Shown here: one piece after another, positions 37,154-45,844 of the stretch | Position numbering within the stretch: the stretch's first letter is position 1 | How the letters are laid out: every line of letters begins with the position of its first letter | DNA from: Cohaesibacter marisflavi | GTDB taxonomy: Bacteria; Pseudomonadota; Alphaproteobacteria; Rhizobiales; Cohaesibacteraceae | Assembly: GCF_900115225.1 (NCBI RefSeq) | Contig: NZ_FOVR01000012.1 | Location: 124,001 to 188,000 of the forward strand | Direction of reading: 5' to 3' | Length of the DNA: 64,000 nucleotides | Program-made: the position numbers and the translations under genes | Notes under the pieces: model-generated | The model's database searches: none | What the model saw: only the letters and a program-made list of their open reading frames with translations | Told to the model about the DNA's origin: nothing

Positions 37154-38938
37154 TCAGCCGACAGCACTCTTTTTCTTTGATTTGTCGGGCGCGGTCGTTT
37201 CTTTTAGTTTCTCGCTATTCTTTGCTGCGTCGGATTCGGAATCAAGAACAACGCGTTCAAGATCCTGCTGTCTGACCTCCGTTTCGATCTCAACAATTCG
37301 CTCCGTTGAGATGCCAAGCTGGTCAAGAGCTTCCCGCCCGAAGGTGATGCCACTCTCGAAGGTTTCTCGAATATGGTAGTCAACTTCGCTTAAGGCGAGC
37401 TGCACAGCATGTGCCCTGTCCGTCGCACGGCAGAAGATTTTGGCCTTGGGAAAGCACTGCTTGATTAGCTCGATCGCATGGGCCATCACCTGTTCATTCT
37501 CAACGCATAACGCTATAAGCAGGGCATCTTCAGCCCCCGCAGCCCGAAGCACATCTTCGCGTGTCGCATCGCCATAATAAACGGGAAGGCCCAACCGGCG
37601 CGCTTGAACAGCCCGGCGCGCATTGTTGTCAATGGCAACGACGCCCAGCCCGTTGGACATGAGCATCTGGGCCACCACCATGCCGAAACGCCCAAACCCC
37701 ACCACCAGTACCTGTGGAGCATGATCGTCAAATTTCTCAGGGGCAGCATCTGGTTCTCGTTCCCCCGTGACGGTTCGACGAGCGATATAGGCGGCATAGG
37801 CCTTGCCCACCAGCGGCGTCATGATCATGGAGAGAATGACGACCGCAGACATGACCGTGAAGAGATCGCTTTCAAAACCGGTTGAGGTGGCAGCAGCAAA
37901 CAGAACAAAGGTGAATTCGCCAGCTTGAGGGAGGGTAACAGCAATTCTCATGGCGTCTGCGTTCGGAGAGCCGGTCATTTTCGCAAGAAGCCACAAAACC
38001 AGCCCCTTCAGCCCCATGACCACGATTACGCCAACAATAATCTGCCAGAGATAAGCTAGTGTGATTGGCAAATTAAGTGTCATGCCCACTGTCATGAAGA
38101 AGAGGCCCATCAGGAGCGAGCGGAAGGGAAAGATATCAGCTTCAAGCGTGTGCCGGTAGCTGGATTCGGCGAGCATGATGCCAGCCAGAAAAGACCCCAA
38201 AGCCATCGACAATCCAGCCCAATGCATCAACGCCGCGCTGCCAAGTGCCACCAATAACGCCGCCGCCAGCATCATTTCGCGCGCTTGCGTATTGGCCAGA
38301 ATAGCGAACAGATGGGAAAGGAGATACTTACCAACGACGATCACTAGAAGCACGGCAGCAACCGTGATTCCGATCTGGTTCCAGGCTGAGCTTTCTGCGT
38401 GTGTAGCGCCGCCTGATACAAGAATATCTACCATCGCCAACAAGGGCACTATGGCAATATCCTGCATCAACAAGATACCAAAAGCACGCTGCCCATAGAC
38501 AGACGAAAAATCGCCCCGATCTTTTAAAATTTGCACAGCAAATGCCGTCGATGAAAGCGCCATGCCAAAGCCGCCGATGATGGCAACCGTATTGGGAAGC
38601 CCGAGCAAAATCATGACACCGGAAAGAACGAACCCGGTCAACAGGATCTGGCTGGTTCCCAGCCCGAATATATCGCTCTTCATGCGCCATAACCGGTTTG
38701 GATTGAGCTCTAACCCGAGCACAAACAACAACAAGACGACGCCCAACTCGGCCACTGGCTGGATTTTTTCAACGGACTGAATTGCCCCCAACCCAAATGG
38801 CCCAATCACAATGCCTGCGATGAGGTAGCCAATAATCGCACCAACTCCGGCTCTCTTTGCAATTGGAACCGCAACGACAGCCGCGCCCAGAAATACGATT
38901 GCTTCGGAGAAAAACAGGGGTTCTGTGGGATTAGCCAT
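37154..38938 (-). CDS. CPA2 cation:proton antiporter with TrkA-N domain (KefB/KefC-like)
   Basis: A 594-residue protein: an N-terminal Na+/H+ exchanger domain with about 12-13 membrane segments (residues 1-390; RAGVGAIIGYLIAGIVIGP and SLSMALGSFLAGIMLAESSY-like signatures), then a cytoplasmic RCK/TrkA-N nucleotide-binding domain (VLVVGFGRFGMVVAQML, about residue 417), and a charged C-terminal tail. This is the architecture of glutathione-gated potassium efflux systems. Potassium efflux with proton uptake is the likely activity. Confidence 0.92.
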   Translation of the reverse strand: MANPTEPLFFSEAIVFLGAAVVAVPIAKRAGVGAIIGYLIAGIVIGPFGLGAIQSVEKIQPVAELGVVLLLFVLGLELNPNRLWRMKSDIFGLGTSQILLTGFVLSGVMILLGLPNTVAIIGGFGMALSSTAFAVQILKDRGDFSSVYGQRAFGILLMQDIAIVPLLAMVDILVSGGATHAESSAWNQIGITVAAVLLVIVVGKYLLSHLFAILANTQAREMMLAAALLVALGSAALMHWAGLSMALGSFLAGIMLAESSYRHTLEADIFPFRSLLMGLFFMTVGMTLNLPITLAYLWQIIVGVIVVMGLKGLVLWLLAKMTGSPNADAMRIAVTLPQAGEFTFVLFAAATSTGFESDLFTVMSAVVILSMIMTPLVGKAYAAYIARRTVTGEREPDAAPEKFDDHAPQVLVVGFGRFGMVVAQMLMSNGLGVVAIDNNARRAVQARRLGLPVYYGDATREDVLRAAGAEDALLIALCVENEQVMAHAIELIKQCFPKAKIFCRATDRAHAVQLALSEVDYHIRETFESGITFGREALDQLGISTERIVEIETEVRQQDLERVVLDSESDAAKNSEKLKETTAPDKSKKKSAVG

Positions 38939-39136
38939 ATGCGCCTACATGTTGCCGGTACCGAGATAATTGGAGCAAACCAAATCTACAAAGAAATACT
39001 GATTCTAATCCATTATAGCCCTGAAAATGGTGAATATATAATGTGCCCGCGCGAATGCATGGAAAGCTAACAACCATCCACCCATCCGTTGTATCGATTA
39101 TGTGATGACAGCGCATATGTTCCACTATCAGGCTAC

Positions 39137-39168
39137 AAAAAAGCCTTCCCGAAACAATCGGAAAGGCT
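39137..39168 (-). terminator. Rho-independent terminator of the VOC gene
   Basis: On the minus strand AGCCTTTCCGA pairs with TCGGGAAGGCT (11 bp, one mismatch or wobble) around 5 nt, followed by TTTTTT. It lies 40 bp downstream of the VOC gene stop. Confidence 0.85.
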
Positions 39169-39207
39169 GGAATTTATACGCGACAACAGGTCAACGCAGA
39201 TGTTGGC

Positions 39208-39627
39208 TTACCATTTACCGGTATTTTTCATGGATGCCCATGGCTCGGCCGGTGGCAACGGATCACCCTTCTGCAACAACTCGATAGAGATATTATCAGG
39301 AGACCGAACAAATGCCATATTGCCGTCGCGAGGCGGACGGTTGATAACAACACCGGCGTCCATCAATTTTTGACAAAATTCATAAATATTGTCTACTTCA
39401 TAAGCGAGGTGGCCGAAGTTGCGACCTTCGCCATATTCTTCAGGATCCCAGTTGTAGGTCAGTTCAACGCAATTTTCCAACTCACCATCAACCGAGAGGA
39501 AAATGAGCGTAAAACGCCCATCGGGATTTTCTGAACGGCGGACTTCTTTCAGACCGAGTTTGTTGCAATAAAAATCGAGAGATTCTTCAATGCTGCTAAC
39601 TCGCACCATCGTATGGAGATATTTCAT
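39208..39627 (-). CDS. VOC-family glyoxalase I-like protein
   Basis: A 139-residue vicinal-oxygen-chelate protein with two beta-alpha-beta repeats. Metal ligand positions are visible: the first His in YLHTMVRV, then [16 protein letters not shown] and ISIELLQKG. Lactoylglutathione lyase is the nearest known activity. The length suits a minimal GloA. It is divergent from the sirtuin gene by 55 bp. Confidence 0.85.
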   Translation of the reverse strand: MKYLHTMVRVSSIEESLDFYCNKLGLKEVRRSENPDGRFTLIFLSVDGELENCVELTYNWDPEEYGEGRNFGHLAYEVDNIYEFCQKLMDAGVVINRPPRDGNMAFVRSPDNISIELLQKGDPLPPAEPWASMKNTGKW

Positions 39628-39682
39628 ATGAATGCTTCCCTAGAGCTGAATAAAGTCGTCCACTAACTATAGGATTGATGAA

Positions 39683-40438
39683 ATGAATTTCAATAGCCCT
39701 GTACAGCTTGCCCAACAGCTCCTGGAACTGATTGACCATTCCGATCATATCGTCGCCTTCACCGGGGCAGGCATCAGCACTGAAAGCGGCATCCCCGACT
39801 TTCGCTCTCCCAATGGCCTATGGGCTAAGATGGACCCGATCATGTTTGATGATTTCGTTGCAGATGAAGACACGCGTCTAGAAGACTGGCGTAGACGTTT
39901 CATCCAAAATGAAGAATTTTTGGCAGCGGAAGCAAATGAGGGTCACAAAGCGCTCGTGCGTCTTGAAAAGCGCGGGAAACTGGACTGCACGATCACCCAG
40001 AATATTGATGGACTGCATCAGAGAAGCGGCCAGAATCCGGATAAAGTCATCGAGATTCACGGCAACGGAACCGTCGCCAGTTGCCTTGATTGCGGCGCGG
40101 AAATGACCCTGGCAGAAGCAAAACGACACATCGAAGAAACCGGCCACTCTCCTCTATGTCCCCACTGCGGTGGATTGGTCAAAACGTCCATCATCAATTT
40201 TGGACAGGCGATGCCGGAAGAAAAAATGATGCGTGCGATGAGACTGTCCGGAGACTGCGATCTCTTTATCGTTCTCGGGTCTTCCTTGGTTGTCTATCCA
40301 GCCGCAGGACTCCCGCAAATTGCCAAGCAGCATGGCGCTAAGCTGGTCATAATCAATAGAGATTCAACACCCCTTGACGAACTCGCCGATATGACGTCCC
40401 AACAAGAAATAGGCTCAATCATGAAATTGATAGCCTGA
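39683..40438 (+). CDS. Sir2-family NAD-dependent protein deacylase
   Basis: A 251-residue sirtuin. GAGISTESGIPDFR binds NAD, TQNIDGLH and the catalytic His in EIHGNGTV follow, and four cysteines (CLDC and CPHC, about residues 134-158) form the zinc site. Absence of the Tyr-x-x-Arg typical of desuccinylases could not be judged reliably. It removes acyl groups from lysines. It is monocistronic. Confidence 0.92.
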   Translation: MNFNSPVQLAQQLLELIDHSDHIVAFTGAGISTESGIPDFRSPNGLWAKMDPIMFDDFVADEDTRLEDWRRRFIQNEEFLAAEANEGHKALVRLEKRGKLDCTITQNIDGLHQRSGQNPDKVIEIHGNGTVASCLDCGAEMTLAEAKRHIEETGHSPLCPHCGGLVKTSIINFGQAMPEEKMMRAMRLSGDCDLFIVLGSSLVVYPAAGLPQIAKQHGAKLVIINRDSTPLDELADMTSQQEIGSIMKLIA

Positions 40439-40573
40439 CGCTATTCTTGAGGAAGTCAGTTACTATTTGATCACTTGCAGGACCATTATTTGGGCAGTTG
40501 CCAAAAGCTTGTTCCGGGCAAAGAGTCTCAAACCCCAATCACTTAAAAAGTTAAAAAATTATTGATGCAGTCT

Positions 40574-40632
40574 CTGGTCAAGATGATATCCTCGTTCCGA
40601 GAATCGACCAGTGTATTGAGTCGGGAACGAGG
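40574..40632 (+). promoter_or_regulatory. Interlocking leader hairpins before the two-domain cold-shock gene
   Basis: CCTCGTTCC (40590-40598) pairs with GGAACGAGG (40624-40632); the stem extends by GA/TC past one bulged G. A second pair, CTGGTC (40574-40579) and GACCAG (40606-40611), places one arm outside and the other in the loop of the first. The two stems are therefore either a pseudoknot or mutually exclusive. The start codon is at 40658, just downstream. This is what a temperature- or protein-sensing leader would look like; function is inference. Confidence 0.55.
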
Positions 40633-40657
40633 CTACGAATTGCGTTGAGGCAGGGCT

Positions 40658-41239
40658 ATGGGTGTGAAAGTCGTACCAGAGCAGCAACTTTTTGACATTG
40701 GCACTGCCGATGATGCGGCATTGGACGTCACGCAAATTGCAGGCAAAATCAAATGGTTTGATGTTGCAAAAGGATTCGGTTTCATTGTGCCGGATGATAA
40801 CAGCTCGGATATATTGCTCCATGTAACCTGCCTGCGCCGCGACGGATACCGCACTGCATATGAAGGCGCGCGCGTTGTTTGTGAAGTTCTGCAAGGCCCA
40901 AAAGGGCTTCAGGCCCTGCGCATCCTTTCCATGGATGAGAGCAGCGCCGTCCATCCATCACAGCTTCCGCCAGCAAACACCCATGTCAAAGTGAACCCCA
41001 CCAGCGAGTTGGAAAAAGCTTGGGTGAAATGGTTCAACCGGGAAAAAGGCTTTGGCTTTCTGACACAAGGTGAGGGGACCGCTGACATTTTCATTCATAT
41101 GGAAACGCTGCGCATTTATGGCCTCACCGAATTGCGCCCGCATCAGGAAGTGCTTGTCAGATATGGCCCCAGCCCAAAAGGGAAGATGGCCACTGAAATT
41201 CGCCCGTCTACCGGTGCTCACATTCCTTCATCCCATTAG
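40658..41239 (+). CDS. Protein with two cold-shock domains
   Basis: A 193-residue protein with two CSDs: the first (about residues 27-90) with KWFDVAKGFGFIVPDD and DILLHVTCLRR, the second (about residues 120-180) with KWFNREKGFGFLTQGE and DIFIHMETLR. This tandem form is common in alphaproteobacteria and binds nucleic acid. A linker rich in Ser/Pro joins the domains. The ATG is preceded by GAGGCAGGG. A weak hairpin ACCAAG/CTTGGT (41267-41285) follows the gene. Confidence 0.9.
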   Translation: MGVKVVPEQQLFDIGTADDAALDVTQIAGKIKWFDVAKGFGFIVPDDNSSDILLHVTCLRRDGYRTAYEGARVVCEVLQGPKGLQALRILSMDESSAVHPSQLPPANTHVKVNPTSELEKAWVKWFNREKGFGFLTQGEGTADIFIHMETLRIYGLTELRPHQEVLVRYGPSPKGKMATEIRPSTGAHIPSSH

Positions 41240-41398
41240 ATTGACCTTATTTTCTTTCTTGCCGGCACCAAGTCTTCGGCTTGGTCATTTCATTGCCCAT
41301 TTCTGAGTCTAAATATAGATCTGTGCCAGCCCTCACAGGATACTCCGTCGGGCGTGGCAGCTTTTTCGTTGCCAGCGCCCTACCTAAGGTAATTTCCA

Positions 41399-41941
41399 AT
41401 GCAGATGCGCAAAAGCCAATTTTCACTCCAGTCACTGATCCTGCTTAGTCTGATTGTTTATGCTGGCTTGGCCATTTGGCTCTCGGCACACGCCCACTCA
41501 GCTCAGATTCCAGAAACGATACCAGAAGATGAAGTCGGGGCCTTTTTATCGGATGAAACCCATCTCATCATAAAAAGTGGGCAGACAAACCACGCTTTCA
41601 AGGTAGAATTGGCGCTTGATGAATCCAGCCGGATGAAAGGGCTTATGTATCGCACAAAGCTTGCGAATAGAAATGGTATGCTCTTCGACTTTGATAAGAC
41701 CGAACCCGTCTATATGTGGATGAAGAATACCTATATTTCCCTTGATATGATCTTTGTAGAGCCTGACGGTCGCATCCATCATATCGTCAAGGGAACCACG
41801 CCACTTTCTGAATCTGTCATCGGATCCGCAGGGCCGGTTCGATATGTTCTTGAAGTTCCGAAAGGAACCGTGGACAAGCTTAATATCAAAGTGGGTGACG
41901 AACTGCTTCATCAATTGTTCACACCCAAATTATCAAAATAG
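41399..41941 (+). CDS. DUF192 protein, exported or membrane-anchored
   Basis: A 180-residue protein with an N-terminal hydrophobic segment (SLILLSLIVYAGLAIWL), then a DUF192 domain with MKGLMYRTKLANRNGMLFDF, VYMWMKNTYISLDMIFVE and VLEVPKGTVDKLNIKVGD. Members are extracytoplasmic and of unknown biochemical role. Its stop is 100 bp before tRNA-Pro. Confidence 0.88.
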   Translation: MQMRKSQFSLQSLILLSLIVYAGLAIWLSAHAHSAQIPETIPEDEVGAFLSDETHLIIKSGQTNHAFKVELALDESSRMKGLMYRTKLANRNGMLFDFDKTEPVYMWMKNTYISLDMIFVEPDGRIHHIVKGTTPLSESVIGSAGPVRYVLEVPKGTVDKLNIKVGDELLHQLFTPKLSK

Positions 41942-42040
41942 ACAGAGAGTCATCTTTTGCGCTTGCCCAGGAGGCATGCTGTTGCTATTCAATCGCCATT
42001 CCGCTTCGGGCTGGTTTCATGATCAGCCCGATGCTTGGCA

Positions 42041-42117
<77 letters not shown>

Positions 42118-42157
42118 TTCAATGGGGTTATTCGGCAGACCTGTCAGAAAGGGCACC

Positions 42158-42469
42158 ATGACAAAAGCGAGAATTTTCAAACCCTCGAAAAATGCCATGC
42201 AGTCCGGTCAGGCAACAAGTCAGGATTGGCATTTGACCTTTGAACCCGTTTCTGCCCGAAAAATCGACCCTCTGATGGGCCATATGTCTTCAGCGGATAC
42301 ACGCCAGCAGATTAATTTGTCGTTTCCCACCAAAGAAGCCGCAATAGCATATGCTGAACGTGAGAATATCGACTATCTGGTTATGAAACCCAAAGAGCGC
42401 AAGAGAAACGTCAAAGCTTACTCTGACAATTTCTCCACCACGCGCGTTGAGGGAAACTGGACCCACTAA
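42158..42469 (+). CDS. NADH-ubiquinone oxidoreductase accessory subunit (NDUFS4 type)
   Basis: A 103-residue ETC complex I subunit family protein, typical of alphaproteobacteria and mitochondria. Hallmarks: [34 protein letters not shown] (positions about 30-49), [15 protein letters not shown], and the C-terminal [15 protein letters not shown]. The frame is open from within tRNA-Pro (42035), but the ATG at 42158 with AGAAAGGG before it is the correct start. It is the last intact host gene before the prophage. Confidence 0.93.
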   Translation: MTKARIFKPSKNAMQSGQATSQDWHLTFEPVSARKIDPLMGHMSSADTRQQINLSFPTKEAAIAYAERENIDYLVMKPKERKRNVKAYSDNFSTTRVEGNWTH

Positions 42470-42534
42470 TCTCAGCAGCACTTCCATGCTGCAGATATAC
42501 CCAGCAGGGGATACAGTTCCCTTCGCAACAAGAT

Positions 42535-42573
42535 GGCCCCTTAGCTCAGTTGGATAGAGCAGCTGACTTCTAA
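42535..42573 (+). tRNA. tRNA-Arg(UCU), 5' half only, interrupted by the prophage
   Basis: GGCCCCT (acceptor 5' strand), TA, GCTC, AGTTGGATA, GAGC (D arm), A, then GCTGA and the anticodon loop CTTCTAA with TCT at 42569-42571. The sequence then reads GGGAC, which cannot pair with GCTGA; the variable loop, T arm and 3' acceptor strand are absent. It is therefore a 39-nt 5' half. The rest of the host gene must lie at the far end of the prophage. Confidence 0.85.
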
Positions 42574-42574
42574 G
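42567..42574 (+). other. Prophage attachment site (left), anticodon loop core
   Basis: Host tRNA sequence ends within or just after CTTCTAA(G), so the integrase crossover lies in or near the anticodon loop. An inverted repeat TGAAAC/GTTTCA (42579-42584 and 42592-42597) follows at once and may be an integrase arm or core site. The right attachment site is outside the window, so the exact core cannot be set. Confidence 0.6.
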
Positions 42575-42648
42575 GGACTGAAACTTCTTATGTTTCATCG
42601 AGTTACAGGGAGTGCCTTGAGACTAGGCACCCCGATTAGCAATGTATC

Positions 42649-42858
42649 TCATATGGACTTGGTGGCTTCTTCCAAGTCGTCAAATTCCCTCACAAGCTCA
42701 TCGATATAGCTTTCCAGATAGCTGTGCAAGCAATGGACCGCTGACCGAACTTTCTTCTCATATTCTCCAGGATAGCCATCAAGTAGCACCAATGTGCCAG
42801 CTAGTCCCTGAATGTTTTCGACATCATGTCGCAATTTCGAAATCTTTTGCTGAGGCAT
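42649..42858 (-). CDS. Small helical hypothetical protein
   Basis: A 69-residue helical protein (HDVENIQGLAGTLVLLDGYP, then YEKKVRSAVHCLHSYLESY and an acidic tail DDLEEATKSI). It lies between the attachment site and the integrase, in the same orientation as the integrase. A downstream accessory gene of the integration module is possible. I do not recognise it. Confidence 0.5.
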   Translation of the reverse strand: MPQQKISKLRHDVENIQGLAGTLVLLDGYPGEYEKKVRSAVHCLHSYLESYIDELVREFDDLEEATKSI

Positions 42859-42968
42859 TTCAGTTCTCTATTTGTTCTTATCTTTGAACAAACTAATGCT
42901 TACAATTGTACAGTTCAAGAACGATTGTCCAAGTTGAGTCCCGTGGTTAATTTTCCCTCGACGCAATC

Positions 42969-44165
42969 TCATAAATCACCATTCTTTTCGATGTAGACGA
43001 GAAGCTTTTGGGCGGCGAGGGAAGCCTGTTCCGGTGTTTGGGCCAGATAGTGCTTCAAAATCTTATGGATGTTCTCGACCGAGTGACCGGTAATGGAAGC
43101 CATTTGGGGGAGGGTGCAGCCCGCATTGGCGAGCCATGTCACGGCCGTATCGCGCAGATCCTGATCCCTGAACCCTTTGAGACTCGGCATTTTTTCAGCA
43201 GCCCTGTCACAGACTTTGCGAAACTCTTTTCGGTATCGATCACCATCGTCGCCCCGATCCCAACAGCAGCGATACTTCTCATCGACCAAAAGAGTCGGGA
43301 AGGTTTTGCGGAATTTTTCTCTACGGATCTTGGCTGCAGCAAGGCGTTGTAATAAGGGTCGGATTGCAGGCATCTGAACTATAGCGCCAGTCTTGGACTG
43401 CTTGAATGTCAAAACATGATCATCCATTCCTGAGAGCTGAAACAGCAAGCGATCGTTTTGTCGCTGGCCTGAACAGATCCCGAGCATAATTGCATCCCCT
43501 ACATCGTGGCGCCCCATGGCGTCCGCAGTTGCAATCAGCAGCTTCATCTCATCAACCGTGCCGACGCGCAATCTAGGCTGCGGAGTCGTCATGCGCAGAT
43601 CACTCCAAGGATTGTTGGTTACAAGTCCCATCTCCTTTTTTGCCCAACGCCATGCAGGGCGCACCGTGCTTATGATCGCCTTGGACATAGAGACACCCTT
43701 CTCGGTGCGCAGTTTTTTGTAAATGCCACTGGCAAGCACGTCGGTGACGGAAACGGCCGGAGCCGTCCAAAGCTCTTCATCAAAGTCCTGAAACGCACGA
43801 ATGTTATAGTCATAGCTCCGCAGCGTCTTGCTGGATGGCTTTCCAGTCTGCATATGCTCGGTCTTGCGCTCCACAAGCCACTTAGCCAATAGCTCGCCAA
43901 CCGTGATGTAACCCTGCCGGGAAAGGTTGCGTGGTTTCTTCTTTGATGCCTTCTGTTTCAGTTTGGCTTGCTGTCTTTTGACTTCTAGCTCATTCCCAAA
44001 GCTTTCCGACCAGGCGATGGTTTGATCGAGGGTTAGCCAAGTTCCATCGGGGTGCTTAAGATCGCACCCCGTAAAGCCCAGAGCGCGTACACTCGGCCCA
44101 GGCACGAACCGTGGCCGACCATCTCGCCAAACGACATATGGAATTTTTAGAGTAACTTTTGCCAT
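42969..44165 (-). CDS. int: Phage tyrosine recombinase (integrase)
   Basis: A 398-residue integrase. The catalytic set is visible as Arg235 (CSGQRQND), Arg338 (DQDLRDTAV), His361 (ITGHS) and Tyr373 (KHYLAQTP). The His of the usual HxxR box is Gln335, a tolerated change in this family. An N-terminal part (residues 1-200) includes a SAM-like core-binding domain (about 85-190). It lies about 395 bp from the tRNA-Arg half and is oriented toward it, as expected for a tRNA-targeting integrase. Confidence 0.95.
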   Translation of the reverse strand: MAKVTLKIPYVVWRDGRPRFVPGPSVRALGFTGCDLKHPDGTWLTLDQTIAWSESFGNELEVKRQQAKLKQKASKKKPRNLSRQGYITVGELLAKWLVERKTEHMQTGKPSSKTLRSYDYNIRAFQDFDEELWTAPAVSVTDVLASGIYKKLRTEKGVSMSKAIISTVRPAWRWAKKEMGLVTNNPWSDLRMTTPQPRLRVGTVDEMKLLIATADAMGRHDVGDAIMLGICSGQRQNDRLLFQLSGMDDHVLTFKQSKTGAIVQMPAIRPLLQRLAAAKIRREKFRKTFPTLLVDEKYRCCWDRGDDGDRYRKEFRKVCDRAAEKMPSLKGFRDQDLRDTAVTWLANAGCTLPQMASITGHSVENIHKILKHYLAQTPEQASLAAQKLLVYIEKNGDL

Positions 44166-44227
44166 CGAGGATCCTATGAGTCATATGTTTGGCAAATCTG
44201 CGTGACATTTCCCTCATGTTCGTGGGC

Positions 44228-44261
44228 AAAAAAAAATGGGGCAAGCCGTTAGGCTCGCCCC
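44228..44261 (-). terminator. Terminator of the leftward HTH operon
   Basis: On the minus strand GGGGCGAGCC pairs with GGCTTGCCCC (10 bp, one G-U) around a 4-nt loop, followed by ATTTTTTTTT. It ends the operon 45356-44375 before the integrase gene. Confidence 0.9.
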
Positions 44262-44374
44262 TTAGGTGTTGCCCATGGTTGCTTTTACGGGCAAGATAGG
44301 AGGGCGATGTCACATCGTATGAATTGGAGCTGGCTGTAGCAGTGGTTTGGTCGCTAATGCTACAGGCAGCTTTT

Positions 44375-44767
44375 TCATTCTGCGGGGGCGCTTTGCTTCT
44401 GATTGCCGCCCACGACAGTGGCAGCAAGATCTGCAATCATTTTTCGCTGCTCATTTGTGGCTTGATAGAAGGTGCGCAGAAGGCGACTGCCAAGAGGCGA
44501 CTGGAAGGCTGTTTCCAATCCGTCATCACCCTTGCTGTTATTCTCGATGTCTTCAAAGAACCAACTGATTGGTTTGTTTAGGGCGTGACTGATTTCCACC
44601 AGCTTGGACGCGCTGATACGGTTAGACCCTTTTTCGTATTTCTGGATCTGCTGGAATGTGATGTCGAGATGCTCACCGAGCTTCTCCTGACTTATGCCGG
44701 CAATGGACCTGGCCATGCGCACGCGAGCGCCGACATAGGCATCATATTCGTTCGGGGACTTCTTCAT
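44375..44767 (-). CDS. XRE-family regulator
   Basis: A 130-residue protein with an N-terminal XRE HTH (about residues 12-65: RVRMARSIAGISQEKLGEHL, then TFQQIQKYEKGSNRISASKL). The C-terminal third is helical and lacks a LexA/S24 peptidase. It is the last gene of a three-gene leftward operon linked by ATGA overlaps. A second lysogeny regulator or an antirepressor-type control is possible. Confidence 0.85.
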   Translation of the reverse strand: MKKSPNEYDAYVGARVRMARSIAGISQEKLGEHLDITFQQIQKYEKGSNRISASKLVEISHALNKPISWFFEDIENNSKGDDGLETAFQSPLGSRLLRTFYQATNEQRKMIADLAATVVGGNQKQSAPAE

Positions 44768-45045
44768 TTTGATTTCTCCATTTTGGGAAGAGTGGCATCG
44801 AGGTGGAGGCGATAGAAGGTGGCCTTGATCACTTCGGCCAGAATGTCATTGAGATTGACAATTACCTTCGCTTCGCTGGAATGGCGCAGCTCTATTACGC
44901 GACCATCCGTCAGCGCCTTCACAGAGCCGCCGCGTTCATCTGTTATGTCGCCTATGGGCTGCATGAGGGAAAAGCGTTTACGGTCATCATCGCCCAACGT
45001 CGGGTAAAATGTTACCGGAACGTTGGCAGGAAGGGTGAGTTTCAT
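44764..45045 (-). CDS. Hypothetical phage protein of the leftward operon
   Basis: A 93-residue soluble protein (LPANVPVTFYPTLGDDDRKR at the start; VIVNLNDILAEVIKATFYRL near the end). The start and stop overlap both neighbours by 4 bp, so translation is coupled. No family recognised. Confidence 0.65.
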   Translation of the reverse strand: MKLTLPANVPVTFYPTLGDDDRKRFSLMQPIGDITDERGGSVKALTDGRVIELRHSSEAKVIVNLNDILAEVIKATFYRLHLDATLPKMEKSK

Positions 45046-45356
45046 ACTGATACCCCACCATATCTTGCAGCTAGTTCGGCTGGAACATCCGGAATTTCCA
45101 GCTCTTCTTCTTCCGGCTCATTGGGCTCACCAATGAGGATCCGGAGCATCAGATCCTGATTGCCGCTTGCCTTGATCCAGGCGATGACAGCCGGTTTGGA
45201 CCAGCGGTTCATTCCGGGTAGTTTTTTCGGGAAATTTGCCTCTTCAAGCTTTGGCCTAGCACGGTCAAAGCCACTTTCTGTAACATCCAGCAGTGAGACA
45301 ATCTGCTGACGATTAAGTGTCATAGAATGGGTCTGAATGAGGGTTGGAGTCATCAT
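45042..45356 (-). CDS. AlpA/excisionase-like HTH protein
   Basis: A 104-residue protein starting with a winged-HTH of the AlpA/MerR type: LNRQQIVSLLDVTESGFDR, then LPGMNRWSKPAVIAWI, the pattern of excisionase-type recognition. An alternative Met at 45323 (MTLNRQQIV) may be the real start. The acidic C-terminus (EPNEPEEEELEIPDVP) is distinctive. It heads the leftward operon; excision or control of integrase is plausible. Confidence 0.65.
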   Translation of the reverse strand: MMTPTLIQTHSMTLNRQQIVSLLDVTESGFDRARPKLEEANFPKKLPGMNRWSKPAVIAWIKASGNQDLMLRILIGEPNEPEEEELEIPDVPAELAARYGGVSV

Positions 45357-45403
45357 TTTGTACTCTCAAATGGTAAAATCGAATTCATTGCATTAGCAGG
45401 ACA

Positions 45404-45411
45404 TGTAACAT
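45404..45411 (-). promoter_or_regulatory. Phage operator-like octamer (TGTAACAT), left
   Basis: The reverse complement of the ATGTTACA octamer found three times near the repressor gene, here in the divergent promoter region between the leftward HTH operon and the exported protein at 45523. A degenerate copy (CGTTACA) lies at 45447-45453. Confidence 0.5.
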
Positions 45412-45522
45412 CACGGTTTACAAAAATCAAGTGAATTAAATACTGACGTTACAAAATAACAAAACCAAAGAGCTACACTTCTAAGGAGAAAAGAGTCTTA
45501 ATCCAACCAAAAGGAGTTAGAG

Positions 45523-45831
45523 GTGAGGAAACGCTGCATCCATTTTCTTGCGCTGAGTGCGGGAGCAATTTTAGGGATAAGCCAAACTGAAGCTTTGGAG
45601 CTATATCAAGGGCCGGTCTTGGTTTCTCACAATTTAGAAGAATACACGACACCAGCATGTATAATGATGGAACTCGACGCTTCAAACTATATTGAAAATC
45701 CTGAAGCGGTTTTCGATCGAACAAAAGATCTTAAAATGCGCGGAGATGTGGAAATGATGGCGAAGGCGGATGTGCCAAAAGGGTATAGACCCAACCGAAG
45801 GTGCGTTAATGCTAAAGGATTTGAACACTAA
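45523..45831 (+). CDS. Small exported hypothetical protein
   Basis: A 102-residue protein with a GTG start and a good AAGGAG ribosome site (45511-45516). A signal peptide (RCIHFLALSAGAILGISQTEA) ends near ALELY, and three further cysteines (one in TPACIMM, one in RRCVNA) follow. It is expressed from the divergent region next to the lysogeny operators, so it may be a lysogenic conversion gene. No family recognised. Confidence 0.55.
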   Translation: MRKRCIHFLALSAGAILGISQTEALELYQGPVLVSHNLEEYTTPACIMMELDASNYIENPEAVFDRTKDLKMRGDVEMMAKADVPKGYRPNRRCVNAKGFEH

Positions 45832-45844
45832 GAATCCCGTCAAT

